Below, one piece after another: positions 46,868 to 60,400 of a DNA stretch of 64,000 bases. Position 1 is the stretch's first letter; the number at the start of each line of letters is the position of its first letter. The notes under the pieces were generated by a model, which was given only the letters and a program-made list of their open reading frames with translations, did no database searches and was not told where the DNA came from. The position numbers and the translations under genes are program-made. The stretch comes from Paraburkholderia rhizosphaerae (lineage in GTDB: Bacteria > Pseudomonadota > Gammaproteobacteria > Burkholderiales > Burkholderiaceae): NCBI RefSeq assembly GCF_004366595.1, contig NZ_SORE01000009.1, positions 62,001 to 126,000 of the forward strand, in the 5' to 3' direction.

Positions 46868-47335
46868 ATGGCATTCGGCGGACTCGACAAGCACAAGACA
46901 GCCGCGCCGATGGCGGACATCAACATGACGCCGCTGATCGACGTGATGCTCGTATTGCTGGTGATCTTCATCATCACGGCGCCGCTTTTCACGCACGCGA
47001 TCAAGCTCGATTTGCCGCGGGTGGCGGCGACCGAGGCGCGCGAGACGCCACGGACCGTGACGCTGTCGATCGACGCCACGGGGCAGATCTACTGGGATGA
47101 CAAGCCGGTCACGCTCGACGAGATGCGCGTGCGCTTCACCGAAGCGGGCAAGCAGAAGGATCAGCCGGAGATCCATCTACGCGCCGAGCGAAGCACACGC
47201 TATGAGGTGATCGCGCAGGTGATGGGCGCGGCGCAGCAGGCGGGGCTCGAGCGGATCGGATTTGTGACGCAGCCGCCCGTCGCGGGCCGCGCCGGCAACC
47301 CGACGACGGGCGGCGCGGGCACCACGCAGCATTGA
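46868..47335 (+). CDS. exbD: ExbD/TolR biopolymer transport protein
   Basis: 155 residues. A short cytoplasmic start is followed by one membrane helix, MTPLIDVMLVLLVIFIITAPL, with the essential proton-carrying Asp, and a periplasmic domain. It begins 43 bases after exbB and forms the partner subunit. The last 25 residues are Gly/Ala-rich and variable. Confidence 0.94.
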   Translation: MAFGGLDKHKTAAPMADINMTPLIDVMLVLLVIFIITAPLFTHAIKLDLPRVAATEARETPRTVTLSIDATGQIYWDDKPVTLDEMRVRFTEAGKQKDQPEIHLRAERSTRYEVIAQVMGAAQQAGLERIGFVTQPPVAGRAGNPTTGGAGTTQH

Positions 47336-47454
47336 AATCGCCACCCGATTCACACTCTTCACTTCGGCCATTCCGGTTCAGTGGCTTGATGCGCGAGCGC
47401 ACGCGAACGCGTCACCCGCTTGCCGAACACGATCGCCGGCCCGCCAAAGCGTGA

Positions 47455-50172
<2,718 letters not shown>

Positions 50173-50254
50173 TGGCAGTGCGCATGAACGGGAGCGTATG
50201 CGTTCGCTGCCTCCCGCCGATCGCCGCGGAACTAACAGCGAACCAGGAGCCAAA

Positions 50255-50806
50255 GTGACTCGTAGATCGTTTCTGACGCTCGCATTGAGCGTAGCGATGT
50301 TGTCTGCCTGCGGCTTCAAGCTGCGCGGCCAGGAAGACTACGCGTTCAAGCGTCTCGCCGTCACCGGGGCGCCGCCGGCGTTTTCCGCGCGCCTGACCCG
50401 CATCATCCAGGGCGGTAGCGACACGGTCGTCGTCAATTCGCCGGCGAACGCGGACGCGATACTGCGGGTCACGGAGTCGCTTGGCACCAACGTGCTGACG
50501 TTGAATTCGCTCGGGGTTGTCGAGGAATATGCGCTGTTCTACACGATCACGTATTCGCTGGTCGGCAAGGACGGCACGCTGTTGATTCCCAACAGTGTGA
50601 TCGCGCTGAACCGCGCGATGACCTATAGCGACCAGTTCTCGCAATCGAAGGCGGCCGAGGCCGACATTCTTTTCGCGGACATGCGTAACGACGCGGTCGA
50701 TCAGCTCTGGCGACGGCTTGCGATCGTGAAATCGCTGCATCCGGAGCCGGGCCAGGGCGTGCCGGCCGTGGTGCCGCGCGCGCCGTTGCCGCCGCCTCCG
50801 CTTTGA
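50255..50806 (+). CDS. lptE: LPS-assembly lipoprotein
   Basis: 183 residues from GTG, chosen because CCAGGAGCCAAA precedes it. The signal peptide ends in LSAC (Cys19), followed by GFKLRG, the LptE hallmark. LptE plugs the LptD barrel and helps deliver LPS to the outer leaflet. The leuS-lptE-holA order is the same as in E. coli. Confidence 0.94.
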   Translation: MTRRSFLTLALSVAMLSACGFKLRGQEDYAFKRLAVTGAPPAFSARLTRIIQGGSDTVVVNSPANADAILRVTESLGTNVLTLNSLGVVEEYALFYTITYSLVGKDGTLLIPNSVIALNRAMTYSDQFSQSKAAEADILFADMRNDAVDQLWRRLAIVKSLHPEPGQGVPAVVPRAPLPPPPL

Positions 50807-50818
50807 GGGTGGTTTGCG

Positions 50819-51961
50819 ATGCAACTGCGACTTGATGCGCTTGATTCGCACCTGACGAAAGGCCTCGCCGGTCTTTACGTCGTCTATGGCGACGAGCACC
50901 TGCTCGCGCAGGAAGCGTGCGACCGGATTCGCGCGGCGGCGCGCGCGGCCGGCTTTACGGATCGCAATGTGTTCACGGTTGAGCGCGGTTTCGACTGGAG
51001 CACGCTGCTTGGCGCGAGTCAGTCGATGTCGCTGTTCGGCGACCGGCAACTGGTCGAACTGCGCATTCCGACCGGCAAGCCCGGTAAGGAAGGCGCGGAC
51101 GCACTAAAGACGCTCGCGGATGCATCTAACCCGGATGTGCTGACACTTGTCACGCTGCCGCGCCTGGATGCGGCGACGCAAAAGTCGGGCTGGTTCACCG
51201 CGCTGGCCGAGGCAGGCGTTGCACTGAAGATCGATCCGGTCGAGCGCGCGCAGTTGCCGAACTGGATCGGTCAACGGCTTGCGTCGCAACAGCAGCGCGT
51301 CGTGCCGGGCGACGAAGGACGGCGGGCGCTGCAGTTCATGGCGGAGCGGGTCGAAGGCAACCTGCTCGCCGCGCATCAGGAAATTCAAAAGCTCGGCTTG
51401 CTGTATCCGGCTGGCGTGCTGACATTCGAACAGATTCACGACGCAGTGTTAAATGTCGCGCGTTACGACGTATTCAAGCTGAACGAAGCGATGCTCGCGG
51501 GCGACGTCGGCCGCTTGTCGCGGATGCTTGACGGCTTGCGCGGCGAAGGCGAGGCCGCGGTGCTGGTGCTGTGGGCGGTGGTCGAGGAAATTCGCACGCT
51601 GCTGCGCATCAAACGCGGTGTCGCCGCGGGCAAGCCGCTGGCGATGCTTACGCGCGAGAATCGCGTGTGGGGGCCGCGTGAGCGGCTCATCGGGCCGGCG
51701 TTGTCGCGCGTCACCGAGAGCGCGCTGGAGAAGGCACTGGCGCTGGCGGCTCGGCTGGATCGACAGGTGAAGGGGTTATCCGGCGGCACGCCGGGCAACC
51801 GCGCGGGAGATCCGCCCCCTGATCCTTGGGCAGGTCTGTTTGAGCTTGCGATGACGGTCGCAGCGCCTCCTCGTGCGGACAAAGCGGGCGCCGCGCCGCG
51901 AATGCCCGCTGGCGGCGGGCGACCGTCACCCGCGCCAGCGCACCCGAGGCGCGCGTCGTAA
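50819..51961 (+). CDS. holA: DNA polymerase III delta subunit
   Basis: 380 residues. Typical segments are LYVVYGDEHLLAQEACDRIR near the N-terminus, LLGASQSMSLFGDRQLVELRIP, and ERVEGNLLAAHQEIQKLGLLYP. Delta opens the sliding clamp as part of the clamp loader. The C-terminal 35 or so residues are Pro/Ala/Arg-rich. It starts 12 bases after lptE. Confidence 0.95.
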   Translation: MQLRLDALDSHLTKGLAGLYVVYGDEHLLAQEACDRIRAAARAAGFTDRNVFTVERGFDWSTLLGASQSMSLFGDRQLVELRIPTGKPGKEGADALKTLADASNPDVLTLVTLPRLDAATQKSGWFTALAEAGVALKIDPVERAQLPNWIGQRLASQQQRVVPGDEGRRALQFMAERVEGNLLAAHQEIQKLGLLYPAGVLTFEQIHDAVLNVARYDVFKLNEAMLAGDVGRLSRMLDGLRGEGEAAVLVLWAVVEEIRTLLRIKRGVAAGKPLAMLTRENRVWGPRERLIGPALSRVTESALEKALALAARLDRQVKGLSGGTPGNRAGDPPPDPWAGLFELAMTVAAPPRADKAGAAPRMPAGGGRPSPAPAHPRRAS

Positions 51962-52127
51962 CACCGCAGCGACGACGGGCTGTGTCGTGTATGCAGATGC
52001 GGTTCGCTCGCGACCTGTCGGATTGGCAACGCGACGCACGCAACGCCTCATCGACTTACAATCGACACCAACATTCGCTAACTGACAGTGGCTGTGCCTG
52101 AAGCGGCATCGTCCGACGAGAATCACC

Positions 52128-53399
52128 ATGGATATCGACCAGTACATGACCGACCTCGGCCGCCGCGCGCGCCGCGCTTCGCGCGCGATGGCGCGGGCGT
52201 CGACGGCGGCGAAGAACGCGGCGCTCGACGCGGTTGCGCGGGCCATCGAGCGAGACGCGGCGATGCTCAAGGAAGCGAACGCGCGCGATGTCGCGCGCGC
52301 TCGCGAAAAGGGACATGACGCGGCGTTCGTCGATCGCCTCACGCTGTCGGACAAGGCGCTGAAAACGATGGTCGAAGGTCTGCGGCAGGTGGCGGCGCTG
52401 CCGGATCCGATTGGCGAGATCAGCAATCTGAAGTACCGGCCGAGTGGGATTCAGGTCGGGCAGATGCGGGTGCCGTTGGGCGTGATCGGCATCATCTATG
52501 AATCGCGGCCGAATGTGACGATCGACGCAGCTGCGCTGTGTCTGAAATCGGGCAATGCGACGATTTTGCGCGGCGGGTCGGAGGCGCTCGAGTGCAACAC
52601 GGCGCTCGCGAAACTGATCGGCGAAGGGCTTGATGCGGCGGGTTTGCCGCAGGACGCGGTGCAGGTCGTCGAAACATCGGATCGCGCCGCGGTCGGCAAG
52701 CTGATCACGATGACCGGGTATGTCGACGTCATCGTGCCGCGCGGCGGCAAGAGCCTGATCGCGCGTCTGATGGAAGAGGCGCGCGTGCCGATGATCAAGC
52801 ATCTCGATGGCATCTGTCATGTGTATGTGGATGACCGGGCGGATCTCACGAAGGCGATCAATGTCTGTGATAACGCGAAGACGCATCGCTACGGCACGTG
52901 CAATACGATGGAGACGCTGCTGGTCGCGCGCGGCATTGCTGCGAACGTTCTGCCGGAACTCGGCAAGCTCTATCGGCAAAAGGACGTCGAATTGCGCGTG
53001 GACGCCGCGGCGCGCGCGGTGCTGCAGGCTGCCGGCGTGGGGCCGCTCGTCGATGCGACCGAAGAGGACTGGCGCACCGAGTACCTTGCGCCCGTGCTGG
53101 CGGTGAAGATTGTCGATGGTATCGATGAGGCGATCGAGCACATCAATGCGTACGGATCGGCGCATACCGACGCAATCGTCACCGAAGATCACGATCGCGC
53201 GATGCAATTCCTGCGCGAAGTCGATTCGGCCAGCGTGATGGTCAATGCGTCGACGCGTTTCGCGGACGGATTCGAGTTTGGCCTCGGCGCCGAGATCGGA
53301 ATTTCGAATGACAAGCTTCACGCACGCGGGCCAGTGGGCCTCGAAGGACTGACTTCATTGAAGTATGTCGTGCTGGGTCACGGCGAGGGACGTCAATAA
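52128..53399 (+). CDS. proA: Gamma-glutamyl phosphate reductase
   Basis: 423 residues. The catalytic Cys258 lies in [29 protein letters not shown] and the C-terminal [26 protein letters not shown] are typical. It reduces gamma-glutamyl phosphate to the semialdehyde in proline synthesis. The partner kinase proB is not in the window. Confidence 0.97.
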   Translation: MDIDQYMTDLGRRARRASRAMARASTAAKNAALDAVARAIERDAAMLKEANARDVARAREKGHDAAFVDRLTLSDKALKTMVEGLRQVAALPDPIGEISNLKYRPSGIQVGQMRVPLGVIGIIYESRPNVTIDAAALCLKSGNATILRGGSEALECNTALAKLIGEGLDAAGLPQDAVQVVETSDRAAVGKLITMTGYVDVIVPRGGKSLIARLMEEARVPMIKHLDGICHVYVDDRADLTKAINVCDNAKTHRYGTCNTMETLLVARGIAANVLPELGKLYRQKDVELRVDAAARAVLQAAGVGPLVDATEEDWRTEYLAPVLAVKIVDGIDEAIEHINAYGSAHTDAIVTEDHDRAMQFLREVDSASVMVNASTRFADGFEFGLGAEIGISNDKLHARGPVGLEGLTSLKYVVLGHGEGRQ

Positions 53400-53436
53400 G
53401 CGCTGTTCACATCCGAACAAGAAAAGGACTCAGCCG

Positions 53437-53853
53437 ATGCTCTGGATCAAAACGTTTCACATAGTGTTGATTGCTGCGTGGTTCGCCGGCCTGTTCTATT
53501 TGCCGCGAATCTTCGTTAATCTCGCGATGGAAACGGAGCCGGCCGCGGTCGCCCGACTGCTGATCATGGCGCGCAAGCTGTTCAGATTCATGTCGTTTAT
53601 CGCGGTGCCTGCGCTCGCATGTGGACTTTGGTTATGGCTCGCGGTCGGCATTGGACGCGGACAAGGCTGGATTCACGCGAAGCTCGGCGTGGTCGTGTTG
53701 CTGATCGTGTACCACGCTTACTGCGGCGTGCTGTTGCGGCGCTTTGAACGAGGTCAGAACCGGCGTTCGCACAAGTGGTATCGGATGTTCAATGAACTGC
53801 CGGTGCTGGGCATGCTCGCCGCTGTCGCGCTTGTGGTGATCAAGCCGTTCTGA
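53437..53853 (+). CDS. hemJ: HemJ/CopD-like membrane protein (UPF0093)
   Basis: 138 residues with four predicted membrane helices. The conserved His8 in WIKTFHIVLIAAWFAGLFYLPR and the segment LGVVVLLIVYHAYCG fit the TIGR00701/HemJ family. HemJ oxidises protoporphyrinogen IX in bacteria lacking HemG and HemY; that activity is family knowledge. The gene follows proA by 37 bases. Confidence 0.85.
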   Translation: MLWIKTFHIVLIAAWFAGLFYLPRIFVNLAMETEPAAVARLLIMARKLFRFMSFIAVPALACGLWLWLAVGIGRGQGWIHAKLGVVVLLIVYHAYCGVLLRRFERGQNRRSHKWYRMFNELPVLGMLAAVALVVIKPF

Positions 53854-54418
53854 TATCCAGGCTGTTGCTCTTCTGCGTACGTCCTGCCGCTTGAATCGCC
53901 GATAGGCGCTGCCACAGCGTGAGCCGCCTTCCGGCGCCAGGCGTTCCGCATCAACTCTTTCTCTCTTCCCCCGCGTCACGCTTTCACGGCAGAGACCGTT
54001 TGCGTGCCACCGATGCACTTGCCTGGTAGACGCATCAAAAAAACCTTTCATATGTCTTTCTTTGGCATTTATGCATCGCCCATTGTTGCTTTCCTGCAAT
54101 AAGGTTTGCTAACGACTTGCCGATTCGGAGTATTCCGATATCAGCTCAACAGTGTCGCAAATAAAGTTCACCTCGCGGTAGATGGGCTAGGTGGATTCTC
54201 TCCTTTCCGACTTCTCCTATCCCACCCCCGGCTTCGGTTGATTGATGTAGGACGGCGGTTTTGTAGCTGTTCTGTCCCAAAGCCGGTCTCCAGTTTCGGC
54301 TTTCTCTAGTCAACAACGCCGTTCGCATGACGCTGCGGTGGGACATACACCTCTGTGCATCGTCGCTTCGTGAATGGTTAGGTAAACGAACCATATCAAT
54401 GTTTTTTAGGATCACTTG
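53854..54418. other. Gene-free region upstream of the adhesin
   Basis: 565 bases without a supportable gene. From about 54030 the sequence is clearly more AT-rich than its surroundings, with runs such as CATCAAAAAAACC. Candidate -35/-10 pairs (TTGCTT at 54086-54091 with CTAACG 17 bases on) are weak. A Shine-Dalgarno AGGA lies 7 bases before the adhesin ATG. The adhesin promoter and any long regulatory leader must lie here. Confidence 0.5.
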
Positions 54419-57400
54419 ATGAATAAGACTTATCGATCAGTTTGGAACGAATCCACCGGGACGTGGGTCGCAGCGCAAGAAAATGCGAAGGGGCGGGGAA
54501 AGAAGAGTCGTCCCGCTGCCGTTTCGGCAGCGGCGGTTGTCGTTCTGGGTTCGATGGTCTCGGCCGGAAGCGCTGTCGCGGGCTCGCTTGATGGCGGCTC
54601 CGCAAAGGGCGCTTCCAGCATTGCCTACGGCGCTGCGCAGACCTATGGTGTGACCGGTTCACAACCTTGGCAGGGAGACACCAGCGCTGTCCGTGCGATC
54701 GCGATTGGCAACTCTTACGCGGGGATGTATACAGTCGCGAACGGCATGGACTCGATGGCAATTGGAAATGCTGCGAAGGCCGGCGGGCAGGCTTCAATTG
54801 CGTTCGGCATGCAATCGTCGGCGACCGGGTACAACGCTCAGGCCATGGGTACAGGAGCTCAGGCTCTACAGCAGGACGCGTTGGCAATCGGACACAATTC
54901 GATGACGACAACGACGCGTTCGGTCGCTATGGGCACCGCAGCTAATGCCACAGGCGCTACCTCGACCGCATTGGGTGCCGCGTCAATCGCTTCGGCGAGC
55001 AATAGCGTCGCATTGGGTCAAAAGTCGATCGCCGATCGCGCGAACACGGTGTCGATTGGGGCCGCAGGCAGTGAACGGCAGATCGCGAACATGGCCAAGG
55101 GTACGGCGGACACCGACGCGGTGAACGTCGCACAGTTGAAGTCGGCGGGCCTGAACGTGGACGCGGCGGGCAACGTGACGAACTCGTTCGTCTCGTACGA
55201 CGACGCGGCGCGCGGCAAAGTCACGCTGGCAGGGGGCACGGCCGGCACAACCGTCGCGAACGTGAGAGCGGGCGCGGTCAGCGTGTCGAGCACGGACGCG
55301 ATCAACGGCTCGCAGCTTTACACGCTCGCTTCGAGCGATGCGAAGGCGCTCGGCGGCGGATCGACGGTGAACGCGGACGGCAGCGTGTCGACGCCCGTAT
55401 ACAGCGTCGGTGGCAAGACCGTCGATGGCGTCGACGGCGCGGTGAACGCGCTCGACGGCCGCATCAACAATGTCGTCACTGACACCGCTCGACAGTTGAA
55501 GTACGTCAAATTTGGCGACACCACCGCCATGGACGCGACTGCGTCGGGCACCGATTCCGTCGCGGTCGGCCCTTACGCGCAAGCGACGGGCACCGGCTCG
55601 GTCGCCTTTGGAGCGAATGCGCGCGCAACGGCTTCGAATGCGGTCGCGGTCGGATTCGGTTCGTCAGCGTCCGAAGCGGATACCTTCGCGGTCGGCTCGA
55701 ACACGTCGAAACGCCGGATCGTCAACGTTGCCGATGCAAAAAATGTCAGCGATGCAGTGACATTGGGGCAGATGAATTCGGCGATCGGCGCTGCGATCGT
55801 CAATTCCAGCGCGAAAAACAATGGCATGCTCGGCAGCTCGACCCAGCTGCTCGGTGCCACCCAATCGAGCAAGACGCCGGATCAGCTGATCGTGTCGGGC
55901 CCGACTACGCTGTCGACGCCCACCGACGCTATCGGTGCGAACGGCATTGCAATCGGTCTGAACACGCACGCTAACGCGGCGAATGCGGTCGCCGCAGGTC
56001 AGAACGTCAGCGTGCTGGGTTCGAACGGCGTGGGGGTCGGTCAAAACATCGCGGTCGGCGCGGATTCCGCGGTCGCGATCGGTGTCGGCACGTCGGTCGC
56101 TTCCGAAAATTCGGTGGCAATCGGTAGCAACGGTACCGAAGTCAACACCGGTGCGGCCAATGCGGTGTCTATCGGTAGCGGGGTTTCGGTCGGTGGCAAC
56201 GGCACCGTGGGTATCGGCAGCAATATCATTGCGGCAACCACCAACAGCGTCGTGCTGGGCGCGAACAGCTCCGACGACAACCGCGCGAATACCGTCTCGG
56301 TCGGCTCTTCGGCCGTGCCCGGTATGGGCACGAGCGTCGTGCATCGCCAGGTGATCAACGTCGCGGCCGGTACGCTGGACTACGATGCGGTGAACGTATC
56401 CCAGTTGAAGGGTGTGACGGCGACGCTCGGAGGCGGCGCGGCCGTCAGCAGCGACGGCACAATCAAAAAGCCGAGCTATCAGGTCGCGGGTGGCACGTAT
56501 AGCGACGTAGGCGCTGCGCTGGGCGCAGTCGATACGATGGCGAAGACGGGGTTGGCAGACGCCGTCAAATACGACACTTCAAAGCACGACAAGGTGACGC
56601 TGGGCGGTGGCACGGCGGGCACGACGCTGACGAACGTCGCGGCAGGCAAAGCCGATCTCGATGCAGTCAATATGGCGCAACTGAAGGCGGCGGGCTTGAA
56701 CGTGGACACGTCGGGCAACGTGACGAACTCGTTCGTCGCGTACGACGATTCGACGCAGGGCAAGGTGACGCTCGCAGGCGGCACGGCCGGCACGACGGTC
56801 ACGAATGTGAAGGCGGGTGCAGTTGGCGCGTCCAGCACGGACGCGATCAACGGCTCACAGCTGTACAACGTGGCCAGCACGACGGCGGCGGCGCTCGGCG
56901 GAGGCGCCACGGTGAATGCGGACGGCACGGTCAAGAAGCCGAGCTACGACGTCGGCGGCGGTACATACTCGGATGTCGGTTCGGCGCTTGCGGCAGTCGA
57001 TGCAAAAGCGGCGGCCGGTTCGGTCGACGGCGTGAAATACGACACGTCGGCGCACGACAAGGTGACGTTCGGCGGCACCAGCGGCACCAGGCTGTCGAAC
57101 GTGATGGCCGGTACGACGGATACCGACGCCGTGAACCTCGCGCAGCTGAAAGCAGCGGGCCTGAACGTGGACACATCGGGCAACGTGACGAACTCGTTCG
57201 TCGCATACGACGATTCGACGCAGGGTAAGGTCACTCTCGCAGGCGGCACGGCCGGCACGACCATCACGAATGTGAAGGCAGGCACAATCGGCGCGGCCAG
57301 CACGGATGCAATCAACGGCTCGCAGCTGTACGGCGAAGCGAGCAGCGTCGCAAGCGCGCTCGGTGGCGGCGCAACGGTGAATACGGACGGCACGATCAAG

Positions 57401-60400
57401 GCGCCGTCGTACACGGTCCAGGGCCAGACGAAGACGGATGTCGGCTCGGCGCTCGCGGTGATCGACACGGCAACGACGGGCAATACGACGTCGATCACGA
57501 ACCTGACGAACAACATCAACAACGGCAAGATCGGTCTGGTGCAGCAGGACGCGACAACCAAAACGATCACGGTCGCGAAGGCAACTGATGGCACGACCGT
57601 GGACTTCACCGGCACGGCGGGCGCGCGTCAGCTGAATGGCGTGGCAGCAGGCAAGGCGGACACCGACGCCGTGAACCTCGCGCAGTTGAAGGCCGCAGGC
57701 CTGAACGTGGACACGTCGGGCAACGTGACGAACTCGTTCGTCGCATACGACGACGCGGCGCGCGGCAAGGTCACGCTCGCTGGCGGCACGGCCGGCACGA
57801 CGGTCACGAATGTGAAGGCAGGCGCGGTCGGTGCTTCCAGCACGGACGCAATCAACGGCTCGCAGCTTTACACGCTTGCTTCAAGCGATGCGAAGGCATT
57901 CGGCGGCGGATCGACGGTGAACGCGGACGGCAGCGTGTCGATGCCCGAATACAGTGTTGGCGGCAAGACGGTGGATGGCGTTGGCGGCGCAGTGACCGCG
58001 CTCGACACGCGCATTACCGACATGACGTCGTCGATGGTTGAGATCGCGCCGAAGCTGAAGTACATCAAGTTCGGCGACACCACCGCACTGGACGCGACGG
58101 CAGCGGGCATCGATGCAGTCGCGATCGGCGGCTTCGCGCAAGCAACGGGCGATGGTGCACTTGCAATCGGTGCGAATGCGCGCGCAATGGGAACCAACTC
58201 GGTTGCGATCGGTTATGGCTCGTCGACGTCACAAGCGAACACGTTCGCGGTGGGTTCGACGACCGGCAAGCGGCGTATCGTCAACGTGGCGGACGGTGTG
58301 AGCATCACCGACGCGGTGACGGTCGGTCAGATGAACACGGCCATCGGTGCGGCAATCTCCAACGCGGGTGTGAAGAACAACGGCATGCTCGGCGCCTCGA
58401 CGAAGCTGCTCGGCGCGACGTCCAGCAAGACGCCGGACCAGTTGATCGTCGCGGGCCCGACGACGCTGTCGACGCCAACCGACGCGCTCGGCAACAACGG
58501 CATCGCGATGGGTCTGAATGCTCACGCGAACGCGGACAACGCAGTCGCGGCGGGTCAAAACGTCAGCGTGCTCGGTTCGAACGGCGTGGCGGTCGGCCAG
58601 AACATCGCAGTGGGCGCGGACTCCGCGGTCGCGATCGGTTCCACGGTGTCGGCCGCTTCGATCAACGCGGTCGCGATCGGCAGCAACGGCACCGAAGTGA
58701 ACACGGGGGCGGACAACGCGGTGGCGATCGGCAGCGGTGTATCGGTCGGCGGCAAGAACACCGTCGGGATCGGTAGCAACATCATCGCGGCCACCGAAGG
58801 CAGCGTCGTACTGGGCGCGAACAGCTCGGACGACAACCGCGCGAACACGGTATCGGTCGGTGCTTCGGCTGTGCCGGGCATGGGCACGAGCGTCGTGCAT
58901 CGTCAGGTCATCAACGTCGCGGACGGCACGCAAGATTACGATGCGATCAACCTTCGCCAGCTGAAGGCGGCGGGCCTGCACGTGGATACGTCGGGCAATG
59001 CGACCAACTCGTTCGTTGCGTATGACGATTCGACGAAGGGCACGGTGACGCTGGCAGGTGGCACGGCCGGCACGAGCATCACCAACCTGAAGGCAGGCAG
59101 CATTGGTGCGTCCAGCACCGATGCGATCAACGGCTCGCAGCTGTACAACACGGCGAACAGCACGGCGGCTGCGCTGGGCGGCGGTGCGTCGGTGGACGCG
59201 AGCGGCAAGGTGGTAAAGCCGAGCTACAACGTCGCGGGCAGCACCTATGGCGATGTCGGTTCGGCACTCGCCGCAGTGGACGCGAAGGCGGCAACGGGTT
59301 CGGTCGACGGCGTGAAGTACGACACGTCGGCGCACGATACGGTGACGTTCAGCGGCACCAGCGGCACCAGGCTGTCGAACGTGATGGCCGGTACGACGGA
59401 TACCGACGCCGTGAATCTCGCGCAGCTGAAAGCAGCGGGCCTGAACGTGGACACATCGGGCAACGTGACGAACTCGTTCGTCGCATACGACGATTCAACG
59501 CAGGGCAAGGTGACGCTCGCAGGCGGCACGGCCGGCACGACCATCGCGAATGTGAGGGCGGGTGCACTCAGCTCGACGAGCACGGACGCTGTGAACGGCT
59601 CGCAGCTCTATGCAACGAACCAGAACGTTGCGAAGAACACCGGCGACATCACGACACTGAACACGCAGGTGACGACGATCAACGGTGAGCTTGCGGATGC
59701 GGTGAAGTACGACGCGTCGACGCACGACAAGGTCACGCTGGCAGGTGGCACGGCGGGTACGACAATCACCAACGTGAAGGCAGGCGGCATCAGCTCGACC
59801 AGCACGGACGCGATCAACGGCGCGCAGCTGTACAACACGGCGAACAGTACCGCACAAGCGCTGGGTGGCGGTTCGACAGTCAACGCGGACGGTACGGTCA
59901 AGAAGCCGAGCTACAACGTTGCAGGCAGCACGTATGGCGATGTGGGTTCCGCACTCGCGGCAGTTGACGCGAAGGCGGCAACCGGCTCGGTCGATGGCAT
60001 CAAGTACGACACGTCGGCGCATGACAGCGTAACGTTCAGCGGCGCAAGCGGCACGATTCTGTCGAACGTGAATGCGGGTGTGGCCGACAAGGACGCGGTG
60101 AACGTCGCGCAATTGAAGGCGGCTGGCCTGAACATCGATACGTCGGGCGCCGTTACCAATGCGTTCGTGTCGTACGACGATGCGGCGAAGAGCACGGTTA
60201 CGCTGGGCGGCGCAAGCGGGACGACCATCGCGAACGTGAAGGCTGGCGCGGTGAGCGCCACCAGCAAGGACGCAGTGAACGGTGCGCAGCTGTACAACGT
60301 GGCCAATAGCACGGCGAGCGCGCTGGGCGGCGGTTCGACGGTGAATACGGACGGCACGGTCTCGGCCCCGACGTACTCGCTGAACGAAGGCTCGACGAAG

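Noticed and set aside
54106..54309. 67-codon plus-strand ORF upstream of the adhesin
   Set aside because: No Shine-Dalgarno sequence, no domain and atypical composition.
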